DNA from: an uncultured Olsenella sp. | Lineage (GTDB): Bacteria; Actinomycetota; Coriobacteriia; Coriobacteriales; Atopobiaceae | Length of the DNA stretch: 16,934 bases | Direction: 5' to 3' | Assembly: GCA_947253595.1 (NCBI GenBank) | Contig: CAMXZR010000028.1 | Location: forward strand, 1-16,934 | In this document: one piece after another, positions 1 to 6,254 of the stretch | How the letters are laid out: each line of letters starts with the position of its first letter | Numbering within the stretch: position 1 is the stretch's first letter | Position numbers and translations under genes: made by a program | The notes under the pieces: generated by a model | What the model was told of the DNA's origin: nothing | Database searches by the model: none | The model's input: the letters and a program-made list of their open reading frames with translations, nothing else

Positions 1-203
1 CGACCGGGACGCTCGTCTCTGCCTCCGCGCTCGTCGCGCCCGTGGCCATAGCCGCCGCGACGGTCATCGCGCCCGTGGCCGAAGCCGCCGCGACGGTCGT
101 CGCGGCCGCCCCGGTCGAAGCCGCCGCGACCGTAGCCGCCTCGCCCGCCCCGGTCGTCGCGCCCGTGGCCGAAGCCGCGACGCTCGTCGCGGCGCTCGCG
201 CTT
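1..203 (-). repeat. Coding repeat: RGG/GHGRDD-type tail of the MarR protein
   Basis: On the minus strand the codons for residues 174 onward encode imperfect units such as RRGFGHGRDD, RGGYGRGGFD and RRGGFGHGRDD. At DNA level the plus strand shows recurring blocks of the type GCGCCCGTGGCCGAAGCCGC. The composition is almost only Arg, Gly, Asp, Phe/Tyr and His, as in RGG boxes that bind RNA or drive self-association. The end lies outside the window. Confidence 0.8.
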
Positions 204-722
204 CGCGTTGGGGTCGAAGCCCAGTGCCCGAAGCTTCTCCTCCAGGGAGGCCACCACGGTGTCCACGTGGGCCTCGAACTGCGCGCGCTCCTCCTCGGAG
301 AGGCAGGAGAAGACGTCCTCGTCGGGGTCCATATCGTTCTCGGCGGGGGCGGCGGAGGCACCCTCCTCGGTCAGGCGCACCATGGTGATGCGGCCGTCTT
401 CCTCCGACTTGGCCCGGGTGACGAAGCCCTTCTCCTCCAGCTTGGCGAGCAGCTCCGAGAGCGACTGCTGGCGCATGTCGAGCAGAAACGAGAGCTCCTT
501 CTGGCTGGTCTCGGGCTTGGCCTTGAGCAGTGCGAGCACGCGGCCCTGTCCGCGCAGGGGATCGCCGAAGCCGCCGTGTGCCTCGGTCTGGAGCTTTGTG
601 TATCTGTAGAGCAGGTTGCCCATGCGGCCGGCCTTGTGGGCGAGCGAGAGCTCCTCGTGCGCCTTGGGGCTCGTGGCCTCGTCGGTCTGGGGCTTGGTCT
701 GGATGTCGTTCTCTTCGGTCAT
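1..722 (-). CDS. MarR-family transcriptional regulator with Arg/Gly-rich C-terminal tail (3' end outside window)
   Basis: This minus-strand gene starts at ATG 722-720 with a good ribosome site (AAGGAA, 732-727) and is still open at position 1, so about 240 residues are visible. Residues about 25-165 read as a MarR winged helix: a dimer helix (HKAGRMGNLLYRYTKLQ), a helix-turn-helix region (SQKELSFLLDMRQQSLSELL), a wing with the typical acidic-Gly-Arg pattern (KSEEDGRITMVRLTEEG), then a C-terminal dimer helix. MarR proteins are usually 140-170 residues dimeric DNA binders that often repress their own gene and a neighbour. From about residue 174 the protein becomes a low-complexity tail of repeated RRGGF/YGHGRDD-like units, which is not part of the MarR fold. 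The gene is divergent from the VOC gene at 1206, and two palindromes lie in its upstream region. Family assignment is firm; ligand and targets cannot be read. Other frames here are also open because of the GC content, but only this one gives a recognisable fold. Confidence 0.88.
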   Translation of the reverse strand, partial: MTEENDIQTKPQTDEATSPKAHEELSLAHKAGRMGNLLYRYTKLQTEAHGGFGDPLRGQGRVLALLKAKPETSQKELSFLLDMRQQSLSELLAKLEEKGFVTRAKSEEDGRITMVRLTEEGASAAPAENDMDPDEDVFSCLSEEERAQFEAHVDTVVASLEEKLRALGFDPNAKRERRDERRGFGHGRDDRGGRGGYGRGGFDRGGRDDRRGGFGHGRDDRRGGYGHGRDERGGRDERPG

Positions 723-780
723 GCAATTCCTTCCGTCGGTGCCTGGCGTCCCGTGCGGCCTGTCCGCACGTCTCACGAAT

Positions 781-797
781 GTCAGGTACCTGTGCAA
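781..797. promoter_or_regulatory. Candidate operator, copy 1 (CAGGTACCTG palindrome)
   Basis: A perfect 10-bp palindrome CAGGTACCTG sits at 783-792 and is followed by TGNAA. The same core with matching right-hand flank recurs exactly 100 bp downstream. It lies about 60 bp upstream of the marR-like start codon, where a MarR autorepressor operator is commonly found. That it is bound by this regulator is inference. Confidence 0.5.
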
Positions 798-880
798 CTG
801 CCTACGACGATAGCAGTGCACCGTCCGCAGGTCGGGCTCGCATCGGGTTTCGCGCCCATCTACACGGTGCCTCCATATAA

Positions 881-897
881 GACAGGTACCTGTGTAA
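881..897. promoter_or_regulatory. Candidate operator, copy 2 (ACAGGTACCTGT palindrome)
   Basis: A perfect 12-bp palindrome ACAGGTACCTGT sits at 882-893. Its right flank TGTGTAATTTGCC resembles the TGTGCAACTGCC flank of copy 1. A TATAAG hexamer (876-881) abuts the site, so a protein bound here could occlude a promoter. Confidence 0.5.
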
Positions 898-1019
898 TTT
901 GCCTGGGCGTAATGGGGCTCGCCCGAGCGTCGGACGTCCCCGCCCCCACCTCCCAATCCGTCCGCCGTGTGTCCTGGCACCCGTCCGGCCTCCGCGCGTC
1001 CTTCGTCCCGTCACCCGCC

Positions 1020-1056
1020 CGAGTGCGCACCCTGAAAGCTTTGCGTTGCGCACTCG
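1020..1056. repeat. 37-bp nested palindrome, copy 1
   Basis: Perfect 10-bp inverted arms CGAGTGCGCA (1020-1029) and TGCGCACTCG (1047-1056) enclose a 17-bp centre containing CTGAAAGCTTT, itself part-palindromic around AAGCTT. A related copy of identical length lies at 1105-1141. No T-run follows, so it does not look like an intrinsic terminator. Confidence 0.7.
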
Positions 1057-1104
1057 ACATGCATGCGGACGCATTTGTGCAGGAGCATGAGAAAGGCTGT
1101 CCAT

Positions 1105-1141
1105 CGAGTGCGCAATCTGAAACCTTCAGCTTGTACACTCG
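1105..1141. repeat. 37-bp nested palindrome, copy 2
   Basis: The left arm CGAGTGCGCA (1105-1114) is identical to copy 1. The right arm TGTACACTCG (1132-1141) differs at two positions. The 17-bp centre carries an inner inverted repeat CTGAA-ACC-TTCAG, and the centres of the two copies share about 10 of 17 bases. The right arm reads TACACT, a weak -10-like hexamer about 70 bp before the VOC start codon. Confidence 0.65.
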
Positions 1142-1205
1142 GGCAGGAGCAGGGAAGAGGAGCGCTTTCCCTGGGCCATCGCAATCCATCGCAAAGGAGC
1201 TTCCC

Positions 1206-1610
1206 ATGGCAGAAGAGTCTCAGAGCGCTAGCGTGCAGTCCGACGACCCGGTTGCCCGCTTCGGGCTCAGGATCGCGCATGTGGGCGTGAACGCAGAGAC
1301 GGACGAGGAGGCGGAGCGAATCGCCGCGCTGTTCCAGTCCCTCATGGGTCTACCGCGTAACGTCCAGGCACCCATCTCGCTCTTCTCGGGCAGCTTGGTC
1401 GAGATAATGCGCCCCCAGGCGCCACGCGGGGAGAAGGGGCACATCGGCTTCTGCGTCAACGACCTTCCCGCGGCGGAGCGCTGGTTCGAGGCGCGCGGCC
1501 TCAGGGTCAACCAGGCGTCGCGCGTCCTCAGGCCAGACGGCTCCACGCAGCTGGTCTACTTCGAGCAGCAGATTGCGGGGTTCGCCATCCACCTCACGTC
1601 GCAGGAGTGA
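1206..1610 (+). CDS. Stand-alone VOC (glyoxalase-fold) protein, KDPG-aldolase C-terminal-domain-like
   Basis: This 134-residue protein starts at ATG 1206, six bases after a strong AAAGGAG (1193-1199); the frame is open far upstream but without a comparable ribosome site. An N-terminal polar stretch (about 20 residues) precedes a single betaalphabeta-type unit beginning RIAHVGVNAE, with later strands GHIGFCVNDL and LVYFEQQIAGFAIHL. The pattern GHIGF...AERWFEARGL...YFEQ.IAGFAIHL is what I recall from the VOC-like domain found at the C-terminus of some Gram-positive KDPG/KHG aldolases, here without the aldolase. VOC proteins bind a divalent metal through scattered His/Glu residues; which serve here I cannot tell. 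The reaction is unknown. It is the divergent neighbour of the marR-like gene, so it is a plausible target of that regulator. Confidence 0.75.
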   Translation: MAEESQSASVQSDDPVARFGLRIAHVGVNAETDEEAERIAALFQSLMGLPRNVQAPISLFSGSLVEIMRPQAPRGEKGHIGFCVNDLPAAERWFEARGLRVNQASRVLRPDGSTQLVYFEQQIAGFAIHLTSQE

Positions 1611-1630
1611 CGCCCGCGGCGCACGTGGAG

Positions 1631-1991
1631 TGCGAATGCGTCCGGCGCGCGCCCGGCTCGCGACTACGCCCGGCGCGCGCGGTGCCCAAACGAATACGTC
1701 GAACGCGCGCGTGAAACATTCGAATACGTCGAACGCGTCTGAAGCGCCCGCGTTTGCCCAGTTGTCGGCCGCGCCAAAGACGCGTTGGGCGCTTCCGGCA
1801 GATCTTGGCGCGCATCGGGCGTCGTCGACGAATGCCGACGCGCATCGGGCGTCGTCGGGACGTGCCTCCAAGCGCATTGGACGCCATCGAGGTGAGCTGT
1901 CACGCAGCGGGCGTCGTCGGAGCGCCGCTGTCCGTGCCGCCCGCCATCGGCGCGTCACCGCACGAAGCCCGCAGCGCCATCGGCGTACCGC
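1631..1991. repeat. Degenerate tandem repeat array, about 12 units with 30-bp period
   Basis: Similar words restart at about 1631, 1661, 1691, 1721, 1751, 1781, 1811, 1841, 1873, 1903, 1942 and 1975, so the period is 30 bp with small slips. The best-conserved pairs are CGAATACGTCGAACGCG at 1691 and 1721, and CGCATCGGGCGTCGTCG at 1811 and 1841. A third version, CGCAGCGGGCGTCGTCG, is at 1903. Neighbouring units resemble each other more than distant ones, as in a decaying minisatellite. Units at 1751 and 1781 match only weakly. Confidence 0.65.
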
Positions 1992-2084
1992 CCACAGAGT
2001 CGTTACCGTCGCAGTGCTCCGCCGGCATTCTGTTCCTGCGGTGTGCGCTCGCCTGGGAAGCGCCGCCCCCGCCGACCCATCTCG

Positions 2085-2090
2085 TATACT
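2085..2090 (+). promoter_or_regulatory. Candidate -10 element for the ABC-F operon
   Basis: TATACT matches the -10 consensus at five of six positions and is one of the few AT-rich words in the stretch. No good -35 lies 16-18 bp upstream. It would place the transcription start near 2096-2098, about 30 nt before the TTG start codon. Confidence 0.4.
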
Positions 2091-2115
2091 GGAAGCCATG
2101 TGTAGGCGGGCATCC

Positions 2116-2120
2116 GGAGG
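2116..2120 (+). promoter_or_regulatory. Ribosome binding site that fixes the TTG start of the ABC-F gene
   Basis: GGAGG at 2116-2120 stands seven bases before TTG 2128. The in-frame ATG at 2098 has no ribosome site, lies at the predicted transcription start, and would add ten residues (MCRRASGGTR) not expected in the family. Confidence 0.7.
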
Positions 2121-2127
2121 AACGCGC

Positions 2128-4125
2128 TTGATTGCACTCGCTGACAAGATATCGAAGTCCTTTGGCGGCCGGGTCCTGTACTCGGCCGCTACACTGCAGC
2201 TCAACGCCGGTGAGCGCTGGGGTCTGGTCGGCCCTAACGGTGCCGGCAAGACCACGCTGCTCAAGATAATCATGGGCCAGGAGTCCGCCGACGAGGGTAC
2301 CGTGAGCTTCGCGCGCGACTGCACCATAGGCTACCTGGAGCAAGAGACCCACCTTGCGGGCGAGAAGAGCGCCCTGGCCGAGGTCGTCGACTCCGCGCAC
2401 GAACTCAAGGACCTCGAGCGCCGCATATCCCAGATGGAGCACCAGATCTCGTCGACCCCCGCAGGACCCGAGCAGGAGGCGCTCCTCGAGCGCTACGGCG
2501 CGGCCCAGGACCGCTTCGAGCGGCTGGGGGGCTACGAGCTCGAGGCGCGCGCCCGTCAGATCCTCGGCGGCCTGGGCTTTCCCGTCGAGGACTTCGACAA
2601 GCCCTCGCGCGAGTTTTCGGGTGGCTGGCAGATGCGCATCGCCCTCTCCAAGCTCCTTCTTCGCCATCCCGACCTGCTGCTTCTGGACGAGCCCACCAAC
2701 CACCTCGACCTCGAGAGCGTCAAGTGGCTCGAGTCCTTCCTGAGCTCCTACGACGGCGCCGTGCTCCTGGTGAGCCACGACCGCTCCTTCATGGACTCCT
2801 GCGTGAGCCATGTCGCCGCGCTCGAGAACAAGCGCCTGGTCACCTACGTGGGCAACTACTCCGGCTACCTCCGCCAGCGAGAGGACAACCTCGAGCAGCT
2901 CCGGTCCAAGCGCGCCGCCCAGGAGCGCGACATCAACCACATGCAGGTCTTCGTCGACAAGTTCCGTTACAAGCCCACCAAGGCCAAGCAGGTGCAGGAG
3001 CGCATCCGCCGCATCGAGCAGATACAGTCCGAGCTCGTGGTTCTGCCCGAGTCCTCCAAGAAGGTGCGCTTCCGCTTCCCGGAGCCCCCGCGCACGGGCG
3101 ACATGGTGATCGGCCTCGAGGGCGTGGCGAAGAGCTATGGGGAGAACCACGTCTACGAGGGCGTTGACCTCAAGCTCTACCGCGGAGACCACGCTGTGCT
3201 CGTGGGTCCCAACGGTGCCGGCAAGTCGACGCTCATGAAGATCGTCAACGGCCACGAGGCCCCCAGCCGCGGCACCGTCGAGCTGGGCCAGAACGTGACC
3301 CAGACCTATTACGCCCAGCACCAGCTCGAGACCCTCCACGAGGGCATGACCGTCATGCAGGAGATGGACGAGGCGGCCCCGGGCTGGACGAGCTCGGAGG
3401 AGCGCCGCCTCCTGGGCGCATTCCTCTTCCACGGCGACGACGTGGACAAGCGCGTCGGCGTGCTCTCGGGCGGGGAGCGCGCGCGACTGGCGCTGGCACG
3501 CATGCTCGTCTCGCCCGATCCCCTGCTCTGCCTGGACGAGCCCACCAACCACCTGGACATCGACTCGGTGGACGTGCTCGAGCAGGCGCTCGTGGGCTTC
3601 CCGGGTACCATCATGCTCATCAGCCACGACGAGCACCTGGTGCGCGCGGTGGCCAACAAGGTTATCGAGGTCCGCGACCACAAGGTGACCCTCTACGACG
3701 GGGACTACGACTACTACCTCTTCAAGAGGGCCGAGCTCGAGGCCCAAGAGGCGGCGTCCGCGGTGCAGCCGCCCCCGCAGCCAGCGCGTCCCTTTGCCGG
3801 CCAGGAGGCGCAGCCCCCGGCGACGCAGGGACGCAACGTGAAGACCAGGGAGCAGCGCCGCGCCGAGGCTGAGGCGAGAAATGCCGCGAACCGCGCCCTC
3901 AAGGACGAGCGGCGTCGGCTCAGGCAGGTCGAGTCGGCGCTCGAGCCCGCGCGCAGCCGCTATGCGAAGCTGATGGAGCTCATGGCTTCCGAGGAGCTCT
4001 ATGCCGACGCGGACCGCTTCGACAAGTGCATGTCCGAGTACAACGCGCTCTCGAAGAAGATTCCCTCGCTCGAGGAGGAGTGGCTCGAGCTCACGGAGAA
4101 GATCGAGGAGGCTCTCGATGCCTAG
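2128..4125 (+). CDS. ABC-F family ATPase (Uup/YheS-like), translation-associated
   Basis: This 665-residue protein has two ABC domains in one chain and no membrane segment. Domain 1 has Walker A GPNGAGKTT (about 35-43), signature FSGGWQMR (about 163) and Walker B LLLLDEPTNHLD (about 183-194). Domain 2 has Walker A GPNGAGKST (about 360), signature LSGGERARLALAR (about 446) and Walker B CLDEPTNHLDID (about 468). Between them, about 240-325, lies the charged linker with FRYKPTKAKQVQERIRRIE that in this family reaches the ribosomal P-tRNA/peptidyl-transferase region. A Pro/Gln/Ala-rich spacer (about 545-575) leads to a C-terminal coiled coil (about 575-660), as in Uup and YheS. ABC-F proteins act on ribosomes in the cytosol; this architecture is that of housekeeping members, not a clear resistance type. 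Start TTG is chosen on the GGAGG site. It heads the gene run and overlaps the next gene by 8 nt. Confidence 0.9.
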   Translation: MIALADKISKSFGGRVLYSAATLQLNAGERWGLVGPNGAGKTTLLKIIMGQESADEGTVSFARDCTIGYLEQETHLAGEKSALAEVVDSAHELKDLERRISQMEHQISSTPAGPEQEALLERYGAAQDRFERLGGYELEARARQILGGLGFPVEDFDKPSREFSGGWQMRIALSKLLLRHPDLLLLDEPTNHLDLESVKWLESFLSSYDGAVLLVSHDRSFMDSCVSHVAALENKRLVTYVGNYSGYLRQREDNLEQLRSKRAAQERDINHMQVFVDKFRYKPTKAKQVQERIRRIEQIQSELVVLPESSKKVRFRFPEPPRTGDMVIGLEGVAKSYGENHVYEGVDLKLYRGDHAVLVGPNGAGKSTLMKIVNGHEAPSRGTVELGQNVTQTYYAQHQLETLHEGMTVMQEMDEAAPGWTSSEERRLLGAFLFHGDDVDKRVGVLSGGERARLALARMLVSPDPLLCLDEPTNHLDIDSVDVLEQALVGFPGTIMLISHDEHLVRAVANKVIEVRDHKVTLYDGDYDYYLFKRAELEAQEAASAVQPPPQPARPFAGQEAQPPATQGRNVKTREQRRAEAEARNAANRALKDERRRLRQVESALEPARSRYAKLMELMASEELYADADRFDKCMSEYNALSKKIPSLEEEWLELTEKIEEALDA

Positions 4126-4759
4126 CGATCCCTCGTCCCAGGACCGGACGCAGCGCACTGCGGCGGTGTCGCGCCGGGCTGTGTTCCAGGACGGGGCCTA
4201 TGTCCCGTCCAGCCCCTATGGCAACGCGGACGGCCGGGACGGCGGGCAGGCGGAACCCGCGACCAGGCGCCTAGGCCGCTCCACGGCCCCTGCGGGCGAG
4301 AGTCCCGAGCGTACGCTGCTGAGACCCGTCTTTCAGGCCCCGCGTCCCCAGCCCGCTCCGGCCCAGCGCCCCTACGTGGCAGCCCCTGCCGCACGGGCGG
4401 CTGTCCCGAGCCCCCAGCGAGAGGCCGGGGATGGCGCTCCCTCCCGTCGCGGCCGCGGCCCCCTCTCCTCGGCGGCGGGTTTTCTCGCTCGCCTCGCCCT
4501 GCGCGTCCTCGCCTTTGCCTGTAGGCTCGCCGCCCTCGCCCTCTCTGCGCTGGTGGTGGCCGACGCCCTGGTCGTAGGCTCCTATCGCGTCTACCTCCTC
4601 GAGCTCACCGCCCGCGTGTCGGGGCTGCTCCCCTCGGCCCTCTCGGGCACGCTGCTCTTCGAGACCCCGCTCGGGGGCGTGCTTCGCCTCGACTTTGCCA
4701 TCGCGGCAGTCGTGCTCTTCGTGCTCGACTGGCTCCTGACCCGGGCTTCCCGGCGCTAG
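4118..4759 (+). CDS. Hypothetical membrane protein with Pro/Ala-rich disordered N-terminus
   Basis: This 213-residue protein starts at ATG 4118, inside the end of the ABC-F gene (ATGCCTAG overlap), so translation is probably coupled. I do not recognise a family. Residues 1-115 are rich in Pro, Ala, Arg, Ser and Gln (for example RPVFQAPRPQPAPAQRPY) and look disordered and cytosolic. A hydrophobic stretch at about 118-155 (AAGFLARLALRVLAFACRLA onward to LVVADALVV) would span the membrane once, or form a hairpin. A second helix lies at about 191-209 (LDFAIAAVVLFVLDWLL) and ends with positive residues TRASRR. The loop between them contains SGLLPSALSGTLLFETPLGG. It lies 9 nt before an M50 protease, so a substrate or partner role is conceivable but unsupported. 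Codon use matches the neighbours, which argues for a real gene. Confidence 0.75.
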   Translation: MPSDPSSQDRTQRTAAVSRRAVFQDGAYVPSSPYGNADGRDGGQAEPATRRLGRSTAPAGESPERTLLRPVFQAPRPQPAPAQRPYVAAPAARAAVPSPQREAGDGAPSRRGRGPLSSAAGFLARLALRVLAFACRLAALALSALVVADALVVGSYRVYLLELTARVSGLLPSALSGTLLFETPLGGVLRLDFAIAAVVLFVLDWLLTRASRR

Positions 4760-4768
4760 GGGGCGGGC

Positions 4769-5437
4769 ATGGACCTTAGCCTCATGAGCGTCGTAGGAAC
4801 CCTGGTCAGCGTGGGTGTGGCCATACTCTCGCTCGTCCTGCACGAGCTCGCCCACGCCTGGGCGGCGCTCAGGCTGGGCGACCCCACGGCGAAGGAGCAG
4901 GGTCGTCTCACCCTCAACCCCGCGGCCCACCTGGACCCCTTTGGGTCGGTCCTCCTGCCCATCCTCATGGCGTTCGCCCGGGGGCCGGTCTTCGGCTACG
5001 CCCGTCCCGTGCCCTTTGACCCCCGCCGCCTGCGCCATCCCGCGCGTGACGAGGCGCTGGTCGCCGTCGCAGGGCCCCTCTGCAATTTGCTCCAGGCGGT
5101 CGTCGCCGGGCTCGCCTTCCGCGCCCTGGCCGGCGGCTGGAACGGTGGGGTCGACATCATCTACTGGCTGCTGCGCCTGACCTCCTCCTGGTGCTACGTC
5201 AACTGCTCGCTCGCCTTCTTCAACCTTATTCCCCTGCCGCCGCTCGACGGCTCCAAGCTCGTCTCGCCCCTCCTGAGGGGGGAGGCCCGCCGGGCGTACC
5301 AGTGGGTCCAGGCCTACTCCATGCCCATCCTGCTCGTCGTCCTCTACATCCTCCCGGCCGTCCTGGGCTTCGATCCGCTGAGCTCCTACCTCAGAGTCAC
5401 CGCCCTGCGCCTGTCCGGGCTCCTCCTGGGGGCCTAG
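4769..5437 (+). CDS. Site-2-protease-like M50 family zinc metalloprotease
   Basis: This 222-residue, largely hydrophobic protein has the zinc motif HELAH at residues 25-29 in its first membrane helix, and the third-ligand motif NLIPLPPLDGSK (about 152-163, Asp160) in a later helix. Both are diagnostic of the small M50 intramembrane proteases. Segment GRLTLNPAAHLDPFGSVLLP after the first helix is also typical. About five to six membrane segments are visible, with no PDZ domain and no CBS domain. Such proteins cut membrane-embedded substrates; the substrate here is unknown. Placement directly upstream of scpA and scpB (1-nt gap) is a conserved Gram-positive arrangement as far as I recall. Start ATG 4769 follows GGGGGCGGG, nine bases after the previous stop. 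All catalytic residues are present. Confidence 0.88.
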   Translation: MDLSLMSVVGTLVSVGVAILSLVLHELAHAWAALRLGDPTAKEQGRLTLNPAAHLDPFGSVLLPILMAFARGPVFGYARPVPFDPRRLRHPARDEALVAVAGPLCNLLQAVVAGLAFRALAGGWNGGVDIIYWLLRLTSSWCYVNCSLAFFNLIPLPPLDGSKLVSPLLRGEARRAYQWVQAYSMPILLVVLYILPAVLGFDPLSSYLRVTALRLSGLLLGA

Positions 5438-5438
5438 C

Positions 5439-6254
5439 ATGTCGTACCGCGTGAGGACCCAGGCCTACTCCGGACCCTTCGACCTGCTCCTGCAGCTCGT
5501 GAGCAGGCAAAAGGTCGCCATCGGTTCCATCTCGATCGCCGAGGTGGCCGATCAGTACCTCGCGGAGGTCCGCTCCATGGGGGAGCTCGACCTGGACGTG
5601 GCGAGCGACTTCGTGCTCGTGGCGTCGACCCTCCTCGACATGAAGGCGGCGTCCCTGGTGCCCGACCACTCGGTCGGCGCGCGCCGGGACGACGACGCAG
5701 AGGACGACGAGTTTGCTGACCTCTCGCCCGAGGAGGTCCGCGAGGTGCTCATCGCACGGCTCATCGCGTACAAGCAGTTCAGGAACGCCGGCATGGCCCT
5801 GGGGAGCCGCATGGAGGCCGAGGGGCTCATGGCGGCGCGCACCGCCGGCCCAGATCCCGAGTTCATGGGCCTTATGCCCGATTACCTCAAGGGCATCACC
5901 CTGCGCTCCCTTGCCGTCATCTGCGCGGACCTGGACAGCAGGCGCGAGGGCCTCCTCCTCGAGGCCGAGCACGTCGCCCCCAAGCGCCTGCCCATAGCCC
6001 TCACCGTCGCCTCGGTGGACCGTCTCACCCGGTCCCGCCCGCTCATGACCTTCTCCGAGCTCGTGGACGGCGACTGGAGGCCCGAGGCGGTGGTGGCCAC
6101 CTTTCTCGCCATCCTCGAGCTCAGCAAGCGCGGGGCGGTCACGCTCAGCCAGTCACGGACCTTCGGCGAGATCGACGTCGCCCGCGTGGAGGGCGCCCCG
6201 GCATTCGAGTTGGACGAGTCGGAACTTACCAGCATCGAGGAGGAACTCCAATGA
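5439..6254 (+). CDS. scpA: Segregation and condensation protein A
   Basis: This 271-residue protein is the kleisin subunit of the SMC-ScpA-ScpB condensin, which organises and segregates the nucleoid. The N-terminal domain has the hallmark YSGPFDLLLQLVSRQKVAIGSI (about 10-31) and DFVLVASTLLDMKAASLVPD, which in the family contacts the SMC neck. A variable acidic middle (RRDDDAEDDEFADL) is followed by the C-terminal winged helix, about 205-255, with FSELVDG and VVATFLAILELSKRGAVTLSQ, which contacts the SMC head. Length is normal for the family. Start ATG 5439 is one base after the upstream stop. The stop overlaps the scpB start (ATGA), as usual for this pair. No SMC gene is in the window. Confidence 0.95.
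   Translation: MSYRVRTQAYSGPFDLLLQLVSRQKVAIGSISIAEVADQYLAEVRSMGELDLDVASDFVLVASTLLDMKAASLVPDHSVGARRDDDAEDDEFADLSPEEVREVLIARLIAYKQFRNAGMALGSRMEAEGLMAARTAGPDPEFMGLMPDYLKGITLRSLAVICADLDSRREGLLLEAEHVAPKRLPIALTVASVDRLTRSRPLMTFSELVDGDWRPEAVVATFLAILELSKRGAVTLSQSRTFGEIDVARVEGAPAFELDESELTSIEEELQ

Larger units (their letters stand above)
723..1205. other. Divergent intergenic region between marR-like and VOC genes
   Basis: This 483-bp stretch lies between two divergently transcribed genes. I see no credible gene in it. It holds two CAGGTACCTG palindromes, two related 37-bp nested palindromes and the two ribosome sites. A TATAAG hexamer at 876-881 (plus) and TATATG on the minus strand overlap the left flank of the second CAGGTACCTG site and may be a -10 element, but no convincing -35 accompanies either. 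The part between about 900 and 1019 is C-rich with only short self-complementary words. Confidence 0.6.
1611..2127. other. Long intergenic region upstream of the ABC-F gene
   Basis: No gene is supported in this 517-bp stretch. It is occupied mainly by degenerate repeats with a 30-bp period (about 1631-1991). A candidate -10 (TATACT, 2085-2090) and the ribosome site of the ABC-F gene follow. No clear terminator for the VOC gene is visible after 1610. Several frames on both strands are open through the repeats, but none shows a ribosome site plus a recognisable product. Confidence 0.6.

Noticed and set aside
64..726. A minus-strand frame of 220 residues rich in Arg and Pro over the marR-like gene
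   Set aside because: It is the shifted frame of the marR-like gene. It has no ribosome site and reads as Arg/Pro-rich junk, whereas the frame starting at 722 gives a MarR fold behind AAGGAA.
1020..1141. Intrinsic terminators
   Set aside because: No T-run follows either palindrome, and no gene ends just upstream on either strand.
1631..1991. CRISPR array
   Set aside because: Units are degenerate, the period has no room for unique spacers, and no cas gene is present. The pattern fits a decaying tandem repeat.
1573..2127. A long N-terminal extension of the ABC-F protein through the repeat region
   Set aside because: The frame is open but low-complexity and Arg-rich, has no ribosome site, and ABC-F proteins start with the first ABC strand, as found at TTG 2128.
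2128..4125. Antibiotic-resistance ABC-F (Msr/Vga/OptrA type)
   Set aside because: It has the C-terminal coiled coil and housekeeping-operon position of Uup/YheS types. No attenuator leader peptide or mobile context is visible.
1900..4158. A very long open minus-strand frame opposite the ABC-F gene
   Set aside because: It is antisense to a strongly conserved ABC-F protein and shows no known motif. In GC-rich DNA, antisense frames of coding genes are often open.
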